Translations under genes and position numbers: made by a program | The notes under the pieces: generated by a model | The model's database searches: none | Seen by the model: only the letters and a program-made list of their open reading frames with translations | Told to the model about the DNA's origin: nothing | Shown here: positions 49,806 to 62,465 of the stretch, one piece after another | How the letters are laid out: each line of letters starts with the position of its first letter | Position numbering within the stretch: position 1 is the stretch's first letter | NCBI GenBank assembly: GCA_013365325.1 | Contig: JABVXV010000020.1 | Location: 310,001 to 374,000 of the forward strand | Reading direction: 5' to 3' | Source of the DNA: Dipetalonema caudispina | Lineage: Eukaryota; Nematoda; Chromadorea; Rhabditida; Onchocercidae | Length of the DNA stretch: 64,000 nt

Positions 49806-50559
49806 CAAGAGGAAAGTGATTACACGTATCGATGTGGGCAGAAGAGTTATCACTGATAAATAAGAAAAACAAAAAGTGCTGCAGGATGAAGGAACTAAAA
49901 AATGATTGTTATAACTTTGATTTCCGGACAGGAAATCATAGTAAATGACAGTAGTAACATATTGTGAGTTCGATCAGAATAATAGGATGATCTTCAACTA
50001 CAGGAATAATTTGATAGAGTTTATCAGTAAGTAAATTACTGCAGCTAATAGGATATTACTGCCACCAAATGATAACAGACAAATAATCATTACTTGCAGT
50101 TGACTTTCCGACCATTCCCATCCTGCAATATAGCAGTTTATCAAATTATTTAATGTGCATATATAAATCTCATTAAACTTCCTGAGTGATTTCGATATAA
50201 AAAAAATAGAGCAAATGCATTTACTTATGCTTCATTGTTTAGCAATATCTTTGTTTTAATCATTTGCAATTATTACCAATTATCCCATGCAGTAAAGGTA
50301 ATGAACTTTTGTGACTTTTGCCGATGATTGCCATATAGCTATTATTCTATTCATTCTCTTACCTACTGAATAGTTATTTTCTGCGAAACAGATAAGACTA
50401 AGATACTAAATGGTATCTCAAACTTATATCTTATCAATATAGCATATCACTTTCCTTATCTTAATCATCTACTAGATTTTATAAAGGTCAAGTTAGTGAA
50501 GTAATCTTATAAAATTGTGATCTTTAATCTTCGACTTTTGATCATCCCTATATTTGTTT

Positions 50560-50599
50560 ACTGCTACTGCTACTACTACTGCTATTGCTACTGCTGTTG
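50560..50599. repeat. CTG/CTA trinucleotide repeat
   Basis: Imperfect runs of CTGCTA and CTACTA units in non-coding sequence. Confidence 0.85.
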
Positions 50600-53065
50600 A
50601 ATCAAATATAGATTTTCTGAAAAAAAAAAAAAAAAAAAGGAAAAATGATGTGAAATATTTTAAAGATCTAATTAACACTAACATTTTCATGAACAAAATA
50701 ATAATCTTATCATCCTATCAGATGTTTTCCATCTCCTTTTGATCAAATTTAAATAGACTAAATAAAATACTAGAATGATATGCAATAGAATAGCTTTCAG
50801 GGATATAGCTAAAGGGGTAGATGTTTGACAAACATTGATGATGTCATCGTAAGACTTAGTATGAATAGGTCTTCATATTGATAACGTTGAATATTCTATG
50901 CTTTTTCTTTTTTAATTTTAATTTCGATATGTTTTTCCTTTTTTGTTTTGACCATTAATTTAGCTTCTATGACTTCTACGATTTACTTTTTATGAATAAT
51001 CCATACATTTTTTTATTTATTTCAATTATTTTAAATAGAGTTTTTTTTTTAAAAAAAAAAAAGAGAAAGAGATATCGTCGTGTTTAAGGACATCTTACTG
51101 AGGTCACAGGTCAAACTAGAAGCATATTATCTTCTTTGATACTTTGAAAAAAACTCTAATTCTAACTTACCAATTTTCAAAAATTGATAAATTCATAAGT
51201 GGAATGATGCCCAGTCTTATTAAATTTCACTTGCTTTGATATTGTTTCACATTTTACTCCATTTAATTCAAAATTTACATTTCGGTTAGGACATAGCTGA
51301 TTTTTCCAAATGATTACTATTTCTCAATAAAATCTATCATATTTCGAATATTGAATATTTCTAAAATATTCCTCTTCTATAAATAAGCAAGTTAATTATT
51401 ACTTGAATGCTTTCTTCTCTTCAAATGCGAACTCTGAAAAGTTGCGAACTTCAGATAAACTTTGTGATTTCTATCATACTTTATCATCATTACTCATCAA
51501 TAATTTTATGGCAAATGTTTTCCAGATATTTTAATAATCTTTTTATTTTGCTACATTTTACTCAAATAAACCAGAATAGCTACAAATCGTCATTTAGGTC
51601 ATAACTGCGCTCAATGGATAACAATGGCGCAAATAAACGTTTCACATTTTGATATGAAAGTGATGCTAGCAATTTAGTTATTAATTCTATGTCTAAAGCA
51701 TTACTAGAATATCAAAATATCAGACTTGCATTTTTGAAAAGCTATTTTGAGATTCTATTTGCTGTAGTCGAGTTTTATAAATTAAATTTTATTTTGTTCC
51801 ATAGGAGTAAAATATTCACCTGTTTTTTAATTTCAACCAAAGGACTCATATTTTTTCGTTTATTTCCTGAAAAATATCAGCACTATACTTTCTTTTTTTC
51901 CTGTAACTCAAAACAAACTTGGAAAAGAATAAGTAGATGTATAGTAGTTTTGGGAATTTAAGAAATAAAACTCTAATCCTTACCATAATTTAATGGTAGG
52001 AACCGAAAAGCTATAAAATTTGAAAAATTGAAATTTATAATTCGTGGAAGAACTGCAAATATGAACGTAGGATGAGTATTGCCCGTTGATTCTTGAATTC
52101 CCTGAAGTTCTAATTTCTGACCTTCTACTTACCAAGACCAAATAGGACCAAATAATGAGGCGACCCCATTTCAACCGGAATTATGCAAGAAAGCAATTAT
52201 ATAATTGTGTCAACCTATATGCATAGCTCATCTCTACCTCGGTTGACCTGCTATGAATTGAAAGGTATCAGAAGGTAATGTCGATTTTTTTCTATTTCTG
52301 AAATTAAAATTTCAAATTATCAGAAGTTGTCTCCTTTTCCCGACATACTTTGTAAACCCTTTTTGCGGGAAGAAAGGGAAAGATCAAAATTTCTCAAGAT
52401 TTTCTAGGTTATAACTGTATATTTGATTTAAAGGAGACATACCCTGAACATTGAGATATTCAAGGAATTCTACTGGGAAGAATTTTCTATGTTAGCTGGT
52501 GGAATTTTCCTTTTGTATCAGAAGGAAAAAATTTGTTGTTAAGTTCTGGAATGAAAACTATTTAGGCTCTATATTTAGGCAAAAAACTTCTAAGGCTCTT
52601 TAGGATTTAGAAATAAAGAATCAGGTAATGGTAGTCTAAATGCTCACCGTGTAACAATGGTAAAACAATGAGATCAAAGTCATTTTTGTCAAGCATTTAT
52701 AAGTGTAATTTCTTTTCCGGATTACCGGAAGTGTAATTTCTATCTCTGCTTACAAAACTAGTGATGATAAAGAAGAGCAAACTAGCTATTCATTAAGATC
52801 ACTGAGTAACACAAAAGAACTCTTGCAGATGCAGGACAAGTGGTAAGACCGAATTAGCTTCTGTTTTATATTTGCTACCTGATAACTTTCAGCTATCATT
52901 TTGAATAATATGCTTAACTTTCGCATCTTGCAAATGAACCGCTCGTTAGCAAAATGATTTTGAATCTGTGAATTCCGGAATGATTCCAATTGAATTTCTA
53001 CGATGTAATCGTCACGGGTAGTATTCAAAGCGATGTATACGTATGCGTGTGTTGTGTTTCGTCCC

Positions 53066-53335
53066 TGCATGCATGCATGCATGCAACGATGTCATCGTTG
53101 TAATTGCTCACCGATGTAATAAAGGGTGACAATTCTGTCAAGTCGTAGGTCCCCAACAATGTCGACGAGAAGATTGCCGTGTATGTATGTATGTATGTGT
53201 GTGTGTGTGTCTGCCTGTCTCTATGTCTGTGTCCATATGTGTGTGTGTGTCTGTATGTATGTAAAACAACGCAACAACACCGATCCCCAATCCTTTCATG
53301 TGTGTATGTGTATGTGTGTGTGTGGGTGTACATAA
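53066..53335. repeat. GCAT, TATG and TG microsatellite cluster
   Basis: A GCAT tetranucleotide run (53066-53084) is followed by ATGT/GT-rich arrays at about 53180-53265 and 53298-53335. The open frames across it on both strands come from the repeats. Confidence 0.88.
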
Positions 53336-53479
53336 AGACATATAAAAGATGATATTTGGAGAAATGGGAGGATGGTAGTTGAAAGGATGTGATCCATTTA
53401 CTAAGAAGGACATCATGCCATCAAGAAATCTCGGGGATATCCCGAAGAGAGTTATAGATGGAAAGTGACCCTGTATGAG

Positions 53480-53612
53480 ATATAGAGGAGAGCGTACGAT
53501 TAGTAGTAAGGGTGAGATGTGCCTGCCAAAGACCCGGTCGATCGATATAGGGGGCGGCTGGACATTCGCCAGCTGCAAAGCAGCGCCCTTCTTTTGCATT
53601 ATTGCTGTCGCG
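53480..53612 (+). promoter_or_regulatory. GC- and CpG-rich segment; possible non-coding first exon
   Basis: The composition is much richer in GC than its surroundings (CCCGGTCGATCG, GGGGGCGGCTGG). It ends at a strong donor-like CG|GTGAGT. It could be the promoter and 5' UTR exon of the SSBP gene, spliced to a leader acceptor just upstream of 55020. This is inference; no start-site signal was identified. Confidence 0.3.
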
Positions 53613-53650
53613 GTGAGTAGCTTAGGGGTCGTCCAGTTTATTTATATGTC

Positions 53651-53705
53651 GGTCTGTGTGTGTGTGTATGTGTGGGTGTACGTGTGTGTGTGTGTGTACC
53701 TGTAT
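53651..53705. repeat. GT-rich microsatellite
   Basis: GT dinucleotide runs with interruptions, part of the repeat block upstream of the SSBP gene. Confidence 0.85.
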
Positions 53706-53796
53706 GGATGGGTTGTTGACATGTGTTTTGTTGGCATATATTTTACAATTAATTCATCGGTTCGAGGGACCTATGGGAGGCTCTATGTCTGTACTG

Positions 53797-53910
53797 CTGC
53801 CGCTGCTACTGCTGCTGCTGCTGTTGTTGTCGTCGTCGTCGTCGTCGTCGTCGTTGTTGTCGTCGTCGTCGTCGTCGTCGCCGTTGTCGTCGTTGTCGTT
53901 GCTGTTATTA
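53797..53910. repeat. GCT/GTC trinucleotide repeat array
   Basis: About 110 bp of GCT, GTT and GTC units, the last in long near-perfect runs. Depending on the frame it reads as poly-Val, poly-Ser or poly-Leu. It is probably within the 5' intron or promoter of the SSBP gene rather than coding. Confidence 0.9.
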
Positions 53911-54908
53911 CTTACAAACTTTCTTCATTCAGTGTTATTAGGTCGATTAATTAAATGCTTATTGCAAAATGATTGTTGCTATTGTTCGACTGTTATTGTT
54001 ATTGTTATGGTTATGCTTGGAATGCATCATTTGCATGAGTGAAAAGAATAGAATGGTCACTCTCATATTCTTACCCTGTATTAATTAATAGCTTAATGAA
54101 GGTTTGATGACTAATTCATGTCAGATTATTTGTCATTTTGTTCATCTCTCTTATTTTCCACTATTTATACGTTAGCAAGGTTTACTTACAACGTCCCTCT
54201 TCCACTATTACACTACGTTTTATCTTGCTACACTTTGGATACTTTATACTGGATAAACTGTGTAATAATCGCTTTGAAACTTTTTTAAAAATTTTCACTC
54301 TTTTGACCACTTCCAATTTAAGTGTTCTTACAGTTGTTTATTATATTGTTATTGCTGTTGATTGACGTTAAGTAATGGTTAGGTAGTGATTTGACATCAA
54401 TGACTTGATCTCTTATATTTCCTCCCAATTTCATTTATTTAATTATCAGGATATCCAATTTTCACTTCTATCTGAAAATTCTTGTTAGATTTTTAGGTAG
54501 AACTCACTGGTGAAATTCTTCCTGGCTTTAAGCGAAATCATCAATAATATCGATTAACCAATTAAGTTGTAATATACTCTTTTTCGGATGTTATTTTCAG
54601 TAAAAGTTAGGTATACTATTTACATAATTCGCTTCGTACTGTTTTGAACATTTTTATTTTGACGATGACCAAGAACAGTACAGCTATCGTCATTTTTCAC
54701 TAGTTTATCTTTCATTCAAATATTTCGTAAAATCGAGAAAATTGAATCCTAATCTGTGAAATATTGTTCATTGTGAACGCTTCAGCATTAGCACTCAGTA
54801 ATTGCTGGATACATATAGATTCACAGATATATTTGACTTGGAGGACGCATAAAAACTATGCTGTTTTAGGTTGTGTGAAGATTCTGTTGGTTTCTGGTAC
54901 CATATTAA

Positions 54909-54948
54909 ATTATTATTACTATTATTATTATATTATTATTATTACTAT
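54909..54948. repeat. TTA trinucleotide repeat
   Basis: Interrupted TTA/TAC units about 70 bp upstream of the SSBP start codon. Confidence 0.85.
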
Positions 54949-55019
54949 GTATCTTTATTCTTCTGTTTCCTTCGATACATTGAGAGCAGTCTGAAAAGAA
55001 ACATCATTTTTTGTCTGGA

Positions 55020-58000
55020 ATGTTTGCACAACAGCCAAAGGGGCCACCGTCTAATCGTACCCAAACAACATTAACAAGCCAAAGTGAAGCTGCTGCTAAA
55101 GAGAAGTAAGTTTTCTCCACCAACTTTCAGTGACAAATTTAAGGAACAACCAAGAAATTCAGTGATTTAGTGTTAAATGCTTTATCGTCGGCACTGGACT
55201 GCTTCATATATGAAGAAGGGCATAGTTTAGTAATCAGCTTTATTATAGTGTACAAGTGGTAAATTGCAAGAGTATTGGGGTTTTCTTTCATTATCCGTTT
55301 ACAATATTGGTATTGCAGGCTTGCTGGATTTGTGTATGAATATTTGGTGCATAATGGTGCAACGAAAACTGCCGAATCATTCAAAGGAGAAATGTTGTCG
55401 GTTAGCATTTTAGTTTTTTATGATTATTTAAGTTGTTGTCGGTTTACTCATGTCCACTATTTTCAAAATTTTCTGTGGAATCTTGTTAAAACTTGTGGTT
55501 TAATAAATCTTTCACTTCATTTCCCACGGGGGACAAAAAATTATATGGGACTGGTTGTATGATATGAGGTGAGAATTTCGTAACTGAAGCCAAATTTACC
55601 AGCATTTTTCATGAAACACTTTTTTTCCATAACCAAGTGGGAATTAAGAAAACCGGAAATACGTGAATTGTTTCAGCAGAATAATGCATCAAAGCAAATC
55701 AATATTGGTGACGCACCAGGATTCTTGCAGAATTGGTTCTTGTAAGTTTACATACATTATTACCAAGTCCAACAAAAAAAGGAGTGGAATTAATTCCATC
55801 ATGCATAACTTTTGAGTTTTTATCGTTATCCATCATTTACTGAATTATTTTAGTTTGTTTTGGGATTTGTACTCAGCAGCTCCGGAAAGACGAGACACAT
55901 GTGAAGCTTCACAAGAAGCTAAAGCTTTTCATGAATACGTAAGCTTTTTTCTGATAGTTGCTTTTGCTTTTGACAGTTTCTACTATCATACTTTTTTTAT
56001 ATGATTATAAAAGAACAAAAGAGAAGTGTTGTTTGGGCAACATATCTTAGGTTTTCATTTTTTCTGTTGCAGGGGTTTATGAATGCAAGTCATGGCGTTC
56101 CTCCAGGTCCTGCTGGTACACCAATGATGAATGGTATGCACGGATCTCATCTGGTTAGTTATCATGTGTTTCTTTTTAAATTTTATTTAACAAATTTCAC
56201 TAAGTGTTTTTTTGATTGTTATGCCATTTTTCTTTGATAGTTGCAATACTTTATATGTTTTTTCAACTTTGAATTACTATTTGCGCTTGTTATAGTTTCC
56301 GTCAGCAGCAGCTAGCCCTCTAGGCATGGGACCTGGACCAGGGCCAGATGGACTTATGCCTGCTGGTTATTATCCTCCACGAAGTGGGCAGCCGGGACCA
56401 TCAGGCGCAACTAGTCAGTCGTCACCCATTTCAGGTTATACATTAGGATCAGTAACAAAGTTTGATTATTCCAGTTATATTTCTTCATTTGTCCTTGCAT
56501 ATTGATCTCTATTATTGCCTTCATTATGTCACGTTAACTTACTCAAAATTTATAGATAACCTAGACTAAGCCATCCAAAAGTTGAGTTATTGGATGTATT
56601 GAAATCATTTTTATAATTTCCAGGCGTGCCTCCTTCCGGAAGCTTTGCTCCAGTTCCACCACGATATGCTATGCCGTCAAGGAACGGTCCACCAGGCCCA
56701 GGTGCTATGCCACCTGGTACTGGTTTTCCAGGCGCTGGACCTCCTCATATGTTTGGTGAACAAATGCGACCCATGCAACCACAGCGACTACCTCCAAGTG
56801 CAGGCCCGATGCGTATGCCAACGGTACGTTTGCATCTAGTGTGAAGTATATATACTGCGTGTAAATATACATTTGCATTAGAATGATGAAAGTTTTTCAC
56901 GACTTAGCTTATTAATCGAAGAGTAACTGAGATTCTGTAGCAGTATTAGATGTTTCGAACTGAAAGAATTCCTAACACCTTAGCCTATTAAAGTTATCCG
57001 TGGCCATCCATAGCTCTAAATTTCGTCGAATTCTTACGAAAACAATTAAACGTTAGTTTTGGAAAAAAGCATTAGTTCTTGAGGTAATTAGAAACGGAAC
57101 TTGTTCTTTTATGAGAGGACCACACTCACTTTTTCCATCGTTTGGTAATATCAATTATAGAAGAAAAGAAAGTGCATTAATTGAGTCACAAAATTACATT
57201 TCGGAACTTCTGCTGAATCCATCTTTATAGAATTTTCCCGGAATGCGACCAAACGGTCCAATGCGATATGGTTCTCAGATGTACATGGAGTCTCCAACGG
57301 GCACTCCCTTCCCTCCAGTATGTTCTTCATTGTTATCAGATTGTTCTAATTCTTATGTGCTTATGCCAGTTGAAGATGTACAGTGAAGTTCATATATGAA
57401 TATCCTTGCATATATTGTTGTTTCCTGAGATCTTTTCTGAATACGATTTTTGTTGTGAGATAACAAAGTAAGGAAGGAAGTGATATGCAACTTCCATGAT
57501 AGCAGTAACATTAGTCTTTCAAGCAGATGTATCATCTATGGCATTATTCGAAGTTTCATCGACTTAGCTCGAAATATTTCCATTAAAGTTCCTTTGAAGC
57601 CTCTGTGCTGGTGTTATGTTATGTCAGTTAGATGCTGTCATTTAAGAATGCGATGATGCCAAATGGTGCGATATGCTCATCAACTCCTTCGATGATGTCA
57701 TCACCAGGCCCGCAAGGGCCAATGCCAGCGGGACCTGACGGTCAGGCGGACCCACGGGGTTACATGATGATGTCAACTGCCTCGAACATACCGGTACTTT
57801 GTTTTCTTTAAGTTAGCAAAAACTTCTTGAAAACATCGGCAGTATTAGGTAAATCCATTCTATCCGATGCAAATTTCATAGTCTTTTATGTATATGAGTT
57901 TCCTGTTTTAATAAAAAAGTAGCTGTCGCTATATTATTTGGAAATTCTTAATTGCAGTACGTGATGCATGGTTCTGAGGGCAGCATGACGCCTGGAGCAG

Positions 58001-59335
58001 GTGGTAGAGGTTCAGCTGGACCTCCAGGTTCTGGTCCTGAGCCACAAGTTGGTTCATTATTGAACGGTGATGAAATGAAACAGTCACCTGCTTCCACACA
58101 TGGTGGACTGAATGGTGGTACGCCAAGCACAGCAGGTGGACCAGGTTTGTAGTTTTCTAATGTCTCTTAGCTCGTTTTTTGCTTCATTTCTGTGTATCTT
58201 GTCTATGCATTTTCAAGTTGTTAGGAGGGGAGTTGTTTATTTTTGTTACAGGCCCCATGCATCGTGGCATCTATTTCAATTTACAACCCTGCACTCAGTA
58301 TTAACAAAGTGAAAACGGTCCAGTTGTCGCGATTTCCTGATGGCGGCGCGACTTCTCGCAGGACCTGATTCTCCATTACCCTTCTTTGAGGCCTAGACGG
58401 TGTTAATCACCAATCCTCCTCGTTTATTTCTCGTTTCTTTCACCCATTCCACCTACTGGTAAGGCTGCGGGTGGTTTTAATTTCCTTGCCTTATCCATTT
58501 AACGTATGGCTATTCATTTTGAGGACATGTCTCACGCTTCGAAACTGTCTAACTGTTGTCATTTACGTGAGTTGTCCACACATTGGATTTTTTATAACTT
58601 TTTTTTATGAAATACAGGCAGTCAGGCACCAGTGGGTGGTCCAGGCTCAGTAGCAGGGGCCGGAGTTGGTGGTCCTGGTTCAGTACACTCACAATCTGGT
58701 GCACCTCCGAATGCTGTAGCTGGTGGCAACCAAGGTAATGGACCCGGCAATAGTTCAAATACCAACTCAAGTTCTGGAGGACAAGTAAATGTTAGTTCTA
58801 ATGCGTATATGATTCCGTTATTTTCAGCTTTCTTTAATTGCTAACCTCTACTTTTTTCGATAAATATGCAATGGTTTGCCAGTTCGCGAGTTTATGATTG
58901 TCCTCGGCAATGAATCACTAAAAATTGCCAAGTTCAGAGGAGTATTACTCAATTTCCTTGAAATGCGATAGTGCAATTTCGCCTGAGCGATTGTCTCATT
59001 TATATTCCTTCAACAATATAAGCTAATATAGTATACATATAACTAATGAGTCAGTCAATTTCAAGCTCAAAGTCCTCAAGAATCGAAACCAGTAATTCAA
59101 ACCGTTTTTTAAATTACTCGTAAAACACATTGTGATCAGACCGTCTCGTTGGATTATAGTTACTGCAATATGAACATTTGCATATTTTGCGCTTTATTTG
59201 ATGTGTTCTAAATATGTATAACTGTGTTTACAGGAGGAAGCAAGTGAAATATCGAAAATCAAGCAAAGTTTGTTCGATGATTTAAAGCATTTTGGTGCGA
59301 AGGAAGATAACAATGCTGAAAGTTATTTTTCGTAA
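55020..59335 (+). CDS. SSBP: Single-stranded DNA-binding protein / SSDP transcriptional co-regulator
   Basis: Twelve exons join in frame: 55020-55105, 55319-55400, 55677-55741, 55854-55938, 56073-56153, 56296-56434, 56624-56823, 57231-57317, 57647-57793, 57958-58144, 58618-58784 and 59234-59335. They encode 475 residues. The N-terminal LisH/LUFS domain is clear: [20 protein letters not shown], then [26 protein letters not shown] and [10 protein letters not shown]. The rest is low-complexity and rich in Pro, Gly, Met and Ser ([21 protein letters not shown]), as in SSBP2/3/4 and fly Ssdp. It ends with a short charged helix ([18 protein letters not shown]). These proteins bind LDB/Chip and stabilise LIM-homeodomain transcription complexes in the nucleus. 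An alternative in-frame exon 3 acceptor at 55636-55637 would add 13 residues, but the shorter form matches the family length. Confidence 0.93.
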
Positions 59336-62300
59336 TGATGTGACTTTCGAAATGAATTATTTATATGTCAATGGATCTTTCAAAATCTAAAGTTCAAGGC
59401 GCTTGTCCGGCTGGATCCTGATAAGAACCACTGGGATTGCTGCTATTCGTGTTTCTTTTTTCAGAATGAACTGATTAGTCGGGTTGCTCTCTATGGACAA
59501 TCTTTCTTCAGTGATATAAAAAGAGAAAAATTTAGTGCGAATTCATGCTTTAACTTGGCTAGTCTCCTAATTAGCATTCAGTGGTCTAGTGCAGAGAGCG
59601 TTTTTAGAAGGTTTTATGCGTGTTTTATGACAAGTTTTTTGTCTTGGCCTCTTCTTATCTCTTCGTGATTTCGCTTTCTTTCCGGCATATTCTGGTGTTT
59701 ACTTCACATGGAAAGCGAAAGCAGCGACATCTTAGGTGCTTGAAAAAACTTCGAAGGCGTAATTTTACGTCTTCTTGACTTTCAACTGTTTTTTTTTTTT
59801 TTGACTTTAGTGTAACTTCTTTAGCTTTTTTGCATTTGCTTGTCCGTCCACCAAAAATTTAGTTGCTGGTGTCTTTTTTGTCATGCTGTCTTAATCCAAT
59901 GGTTGTTGCGGCACATTTTGAACTTACGAATGAGTTGGTCTTACCTGGCCTGGGTGATATTCATATTCTGTTTCGCAGGAAATTAGAAGTAAATTCTTCA
60001 CATATTTTCTCCACATCTGTAATTTTACTTGTCTCTCAGTTTTAATCATCCTTTTCCGTATATTTTCTTGCTATTTATCTTCAGATTTCTTATTTATCTG
60101 CTTATTAAACACTTGGTGGTTTTACTGTACTGATGAAGGTATGCAGAAAACTCATTGTTTCTTCGTGACATAACTTCCTCTTCTAGGAATTCATTTAATG
60201 CTCCTTATTTATAGATACTTCACGATTAATGAAATAGCTGGGAAATGAATCTCCTTTTTTGCATACCTCTACTAGTTGCTTCTATTTATTTCTTAGGTAC
60301 AGGCGAGTAATTTATTTTCATATCTTTATTTGACCTTGTCTCTTTTTGTGAAATCATTTGGTTTTTTAATCTTTACGAAATTTATTTAATCACAGGAGGG
60401 TGAATAATTTAGTGTATTTGAACTGAAGAGTGTAGAAGGAGGCAGTATTAATTATATCGATGAAATGATTTTAAGGTCGTTTCGCACTTTAGCACATTGT
60501 ATTCTACTGTAACATCAATTTCTTTTACCCAAGTAGTGATAAGATCACCGAAGAGCTGTCGTTAGATAAAATATTACTGGTAAACTATAACAGATATTCG
60601 AGGCGATTCATATGTAAAAATTTTAACTTTTCCCATTTCCCCTCTCTGAAATATCTTCAGTATTGTATGTAAATTTGTTGAACGCTATCATTTTTCTTTT
60701 TTTTTTTTTTTTTTGATTTTTTATGTTTTGTTTTGTTTTGTAACGTGCAGTAAACATGCTCTATTAATTAATAGCTATATAATGTTTGACTAACGGATTA
60801 ATTTTTGTCATTGTTCTATCGTCTCTAAATATTGTGAATAATGCTTTCATTACACAGATCTTGTCTCTTTCAAACCTATTTATTTCTCGAGTGTTTTCCA
60901 GTAAGATAGCAGATGTAAGAGACTTTCCAACCTTTCATGATTTTTTGATTTTGATAAGCAAGATGGAGGGAAGAAATAAGGTGTTGAAAAGATTTTATTT
61001 ATAGCATTTATTGGAGGTTCGCTAGGAAAAAAGGTAGACCTTTCTTTTTATAGTCAAGGCACAAGTTATTATTTCGAGTTTAACACTCCTGGAGTGGTGT
61101 CATTTGTATAGTTCGCAATGTGTTTTAATAGCGAATGTGATTTTGAAGCAGTTTAGTTGGTAGTAGTTTAGATTAGGTGAGAAAGGAGGTTGGATGGAGA
61201 TGGGAAAGTAATATCTTAAAAGCATAAAGATTCAGGTATGATTATCATCCCTATACAACTGTTATTTTTTGTATGCTTTGATGTCACCTTTTTAAATGAT
61301 TTTTTTTATGCAAAAAAGGCGTCTTCTCTGTGCTTCCCGTAAAAGATTGGTTTTTGATGCATTCTTTTTGTTCATAATATCTATAAAAATGCCTGCATCA
61401 TCAATTTTTCAGTGTTATTTAAATCTTCTCGATGTCATTTGAACATCTGTCCCCAATTCTTTTTTTGCTAATATCTATATGCATTCACTAATATATTTCA
61501 CTGTTTTTCCTTCAACATAAAGAACAAACATTTATTCCTCACACTTGCAGACAGTTTTTCTGGGAGTTTGTAAGAAGTTCGACAGTTTTTATTGTGGAAA
61601 TAATAAGATGTATGTGGTTATTAGTCAATTGATCCGGTAAACTTAAGGATGTGCAAGTTCTTTTCACGCAACCATTAACCATGCAAGTCAATAAAGATTG
61701 AAAGCATTGTTATGCAGGCTGGGATATATATTGATGAACCCATTTTATTTGACCTCCCTATCCTATTTACTAGACCTCTTGTAAACAAATGGTATCTTTT
61801 ATTGTTACTCTGTTGTAACCTAATATAATTTTCTAATTACCTCGGAGGATGTAGAAACAATGAGTGAGAGAGGATTTAGTAAAGGATTTCCAGTTGGTCG
61901 ATTACGGACTACATCCTTATGATGACGAAGTAATTCATTACGGTATTCACTGAAGTTAGCAACTAATACAGTCTAGTTGAGTAGGATATAGAAATTTCAT
62001 GATGACTCGTTTGCACTACGTTATAAAAGATAGTAGGTTTGGAGATGTGTAGCGAAAAACTCATCATTTCGAGATTTGTCTTGTTGATTTGATACATTTT
62101 CTTGTATTCACTATGTTTCCTCTGCTGTCGGATCTTAGTTTTTTACACGTTCTCTCACACTTTTTGCTTCTTTCTCTCATTGTTTATTGACTTATTAGAT
62201 TGCTCAGATACCAATGCTTTTCAAAAGTGCTTGAATTGTAATGTGATAGGGAGAAGGGGGGACCGACGGATTCAAATTTAATTTCTACATAAATTGAGTT

Positions 62301-62465
62301 ATCTTTCCAAATTTGAATCTCCTTTATCTCTTTTGATATTCATTTTCTGTAATCGATGAATGTTCCCATGCTGAACTGTTATTTTACGGATTTGTTCATC
62401 TAAAAGGAAGCTATCTTCTCACATATGTTTTAATTTTGTTGTTACTTTTGTATGAAATTTTAAGG
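59336..62465. other. Intergenic region between SSBP and ATP synthase delta genes
   Basis: 3.1 kb, T-rich in parts (T runs near 59790 and 60700), presumably including a long SSBP 3' UTR. Open frames of 60-72 codons at 59.9 and 60.8 kb show no splice context or recognisable product. No other gene was seen. Confidence 0.5.

Larger units (their letters stand above)
49339..55019. other. Large repeat-rich spacer upstream of the SSBP gene
   Basis: 5.7 kb without a supportable coding exon. It holds a 37-bp tandem repeat (49701-49805), a CTGCTA-type repeat (50560-50599), microsatellites and a less AT-rich block at 53.0-53.9 kb. Long open frames there (for example 159 codons from 53475) are repeat-driven runs of Val, Cys or Ser and are not genes. 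A non-coding first exon of the SSBP gene may lie in the block ending at the GTGAGT donor at 53613. Confidence 0.5.

Noticed and set aside
53138..54042. Overlapping open frames of 100-159 codons on both strands
   Set aside because: They are made of microsatellite-derived Val, Cys, Thr-His or Ser-Leu repeats, and none has a convincing non-repeat part.
58145..58617. Possible extra exons in SSBP intron 10 (slightly GC-richer)
   Set aside because: The flanking exons join in frame without it and no acceptor/donor pair with a conserved reading frame was found.
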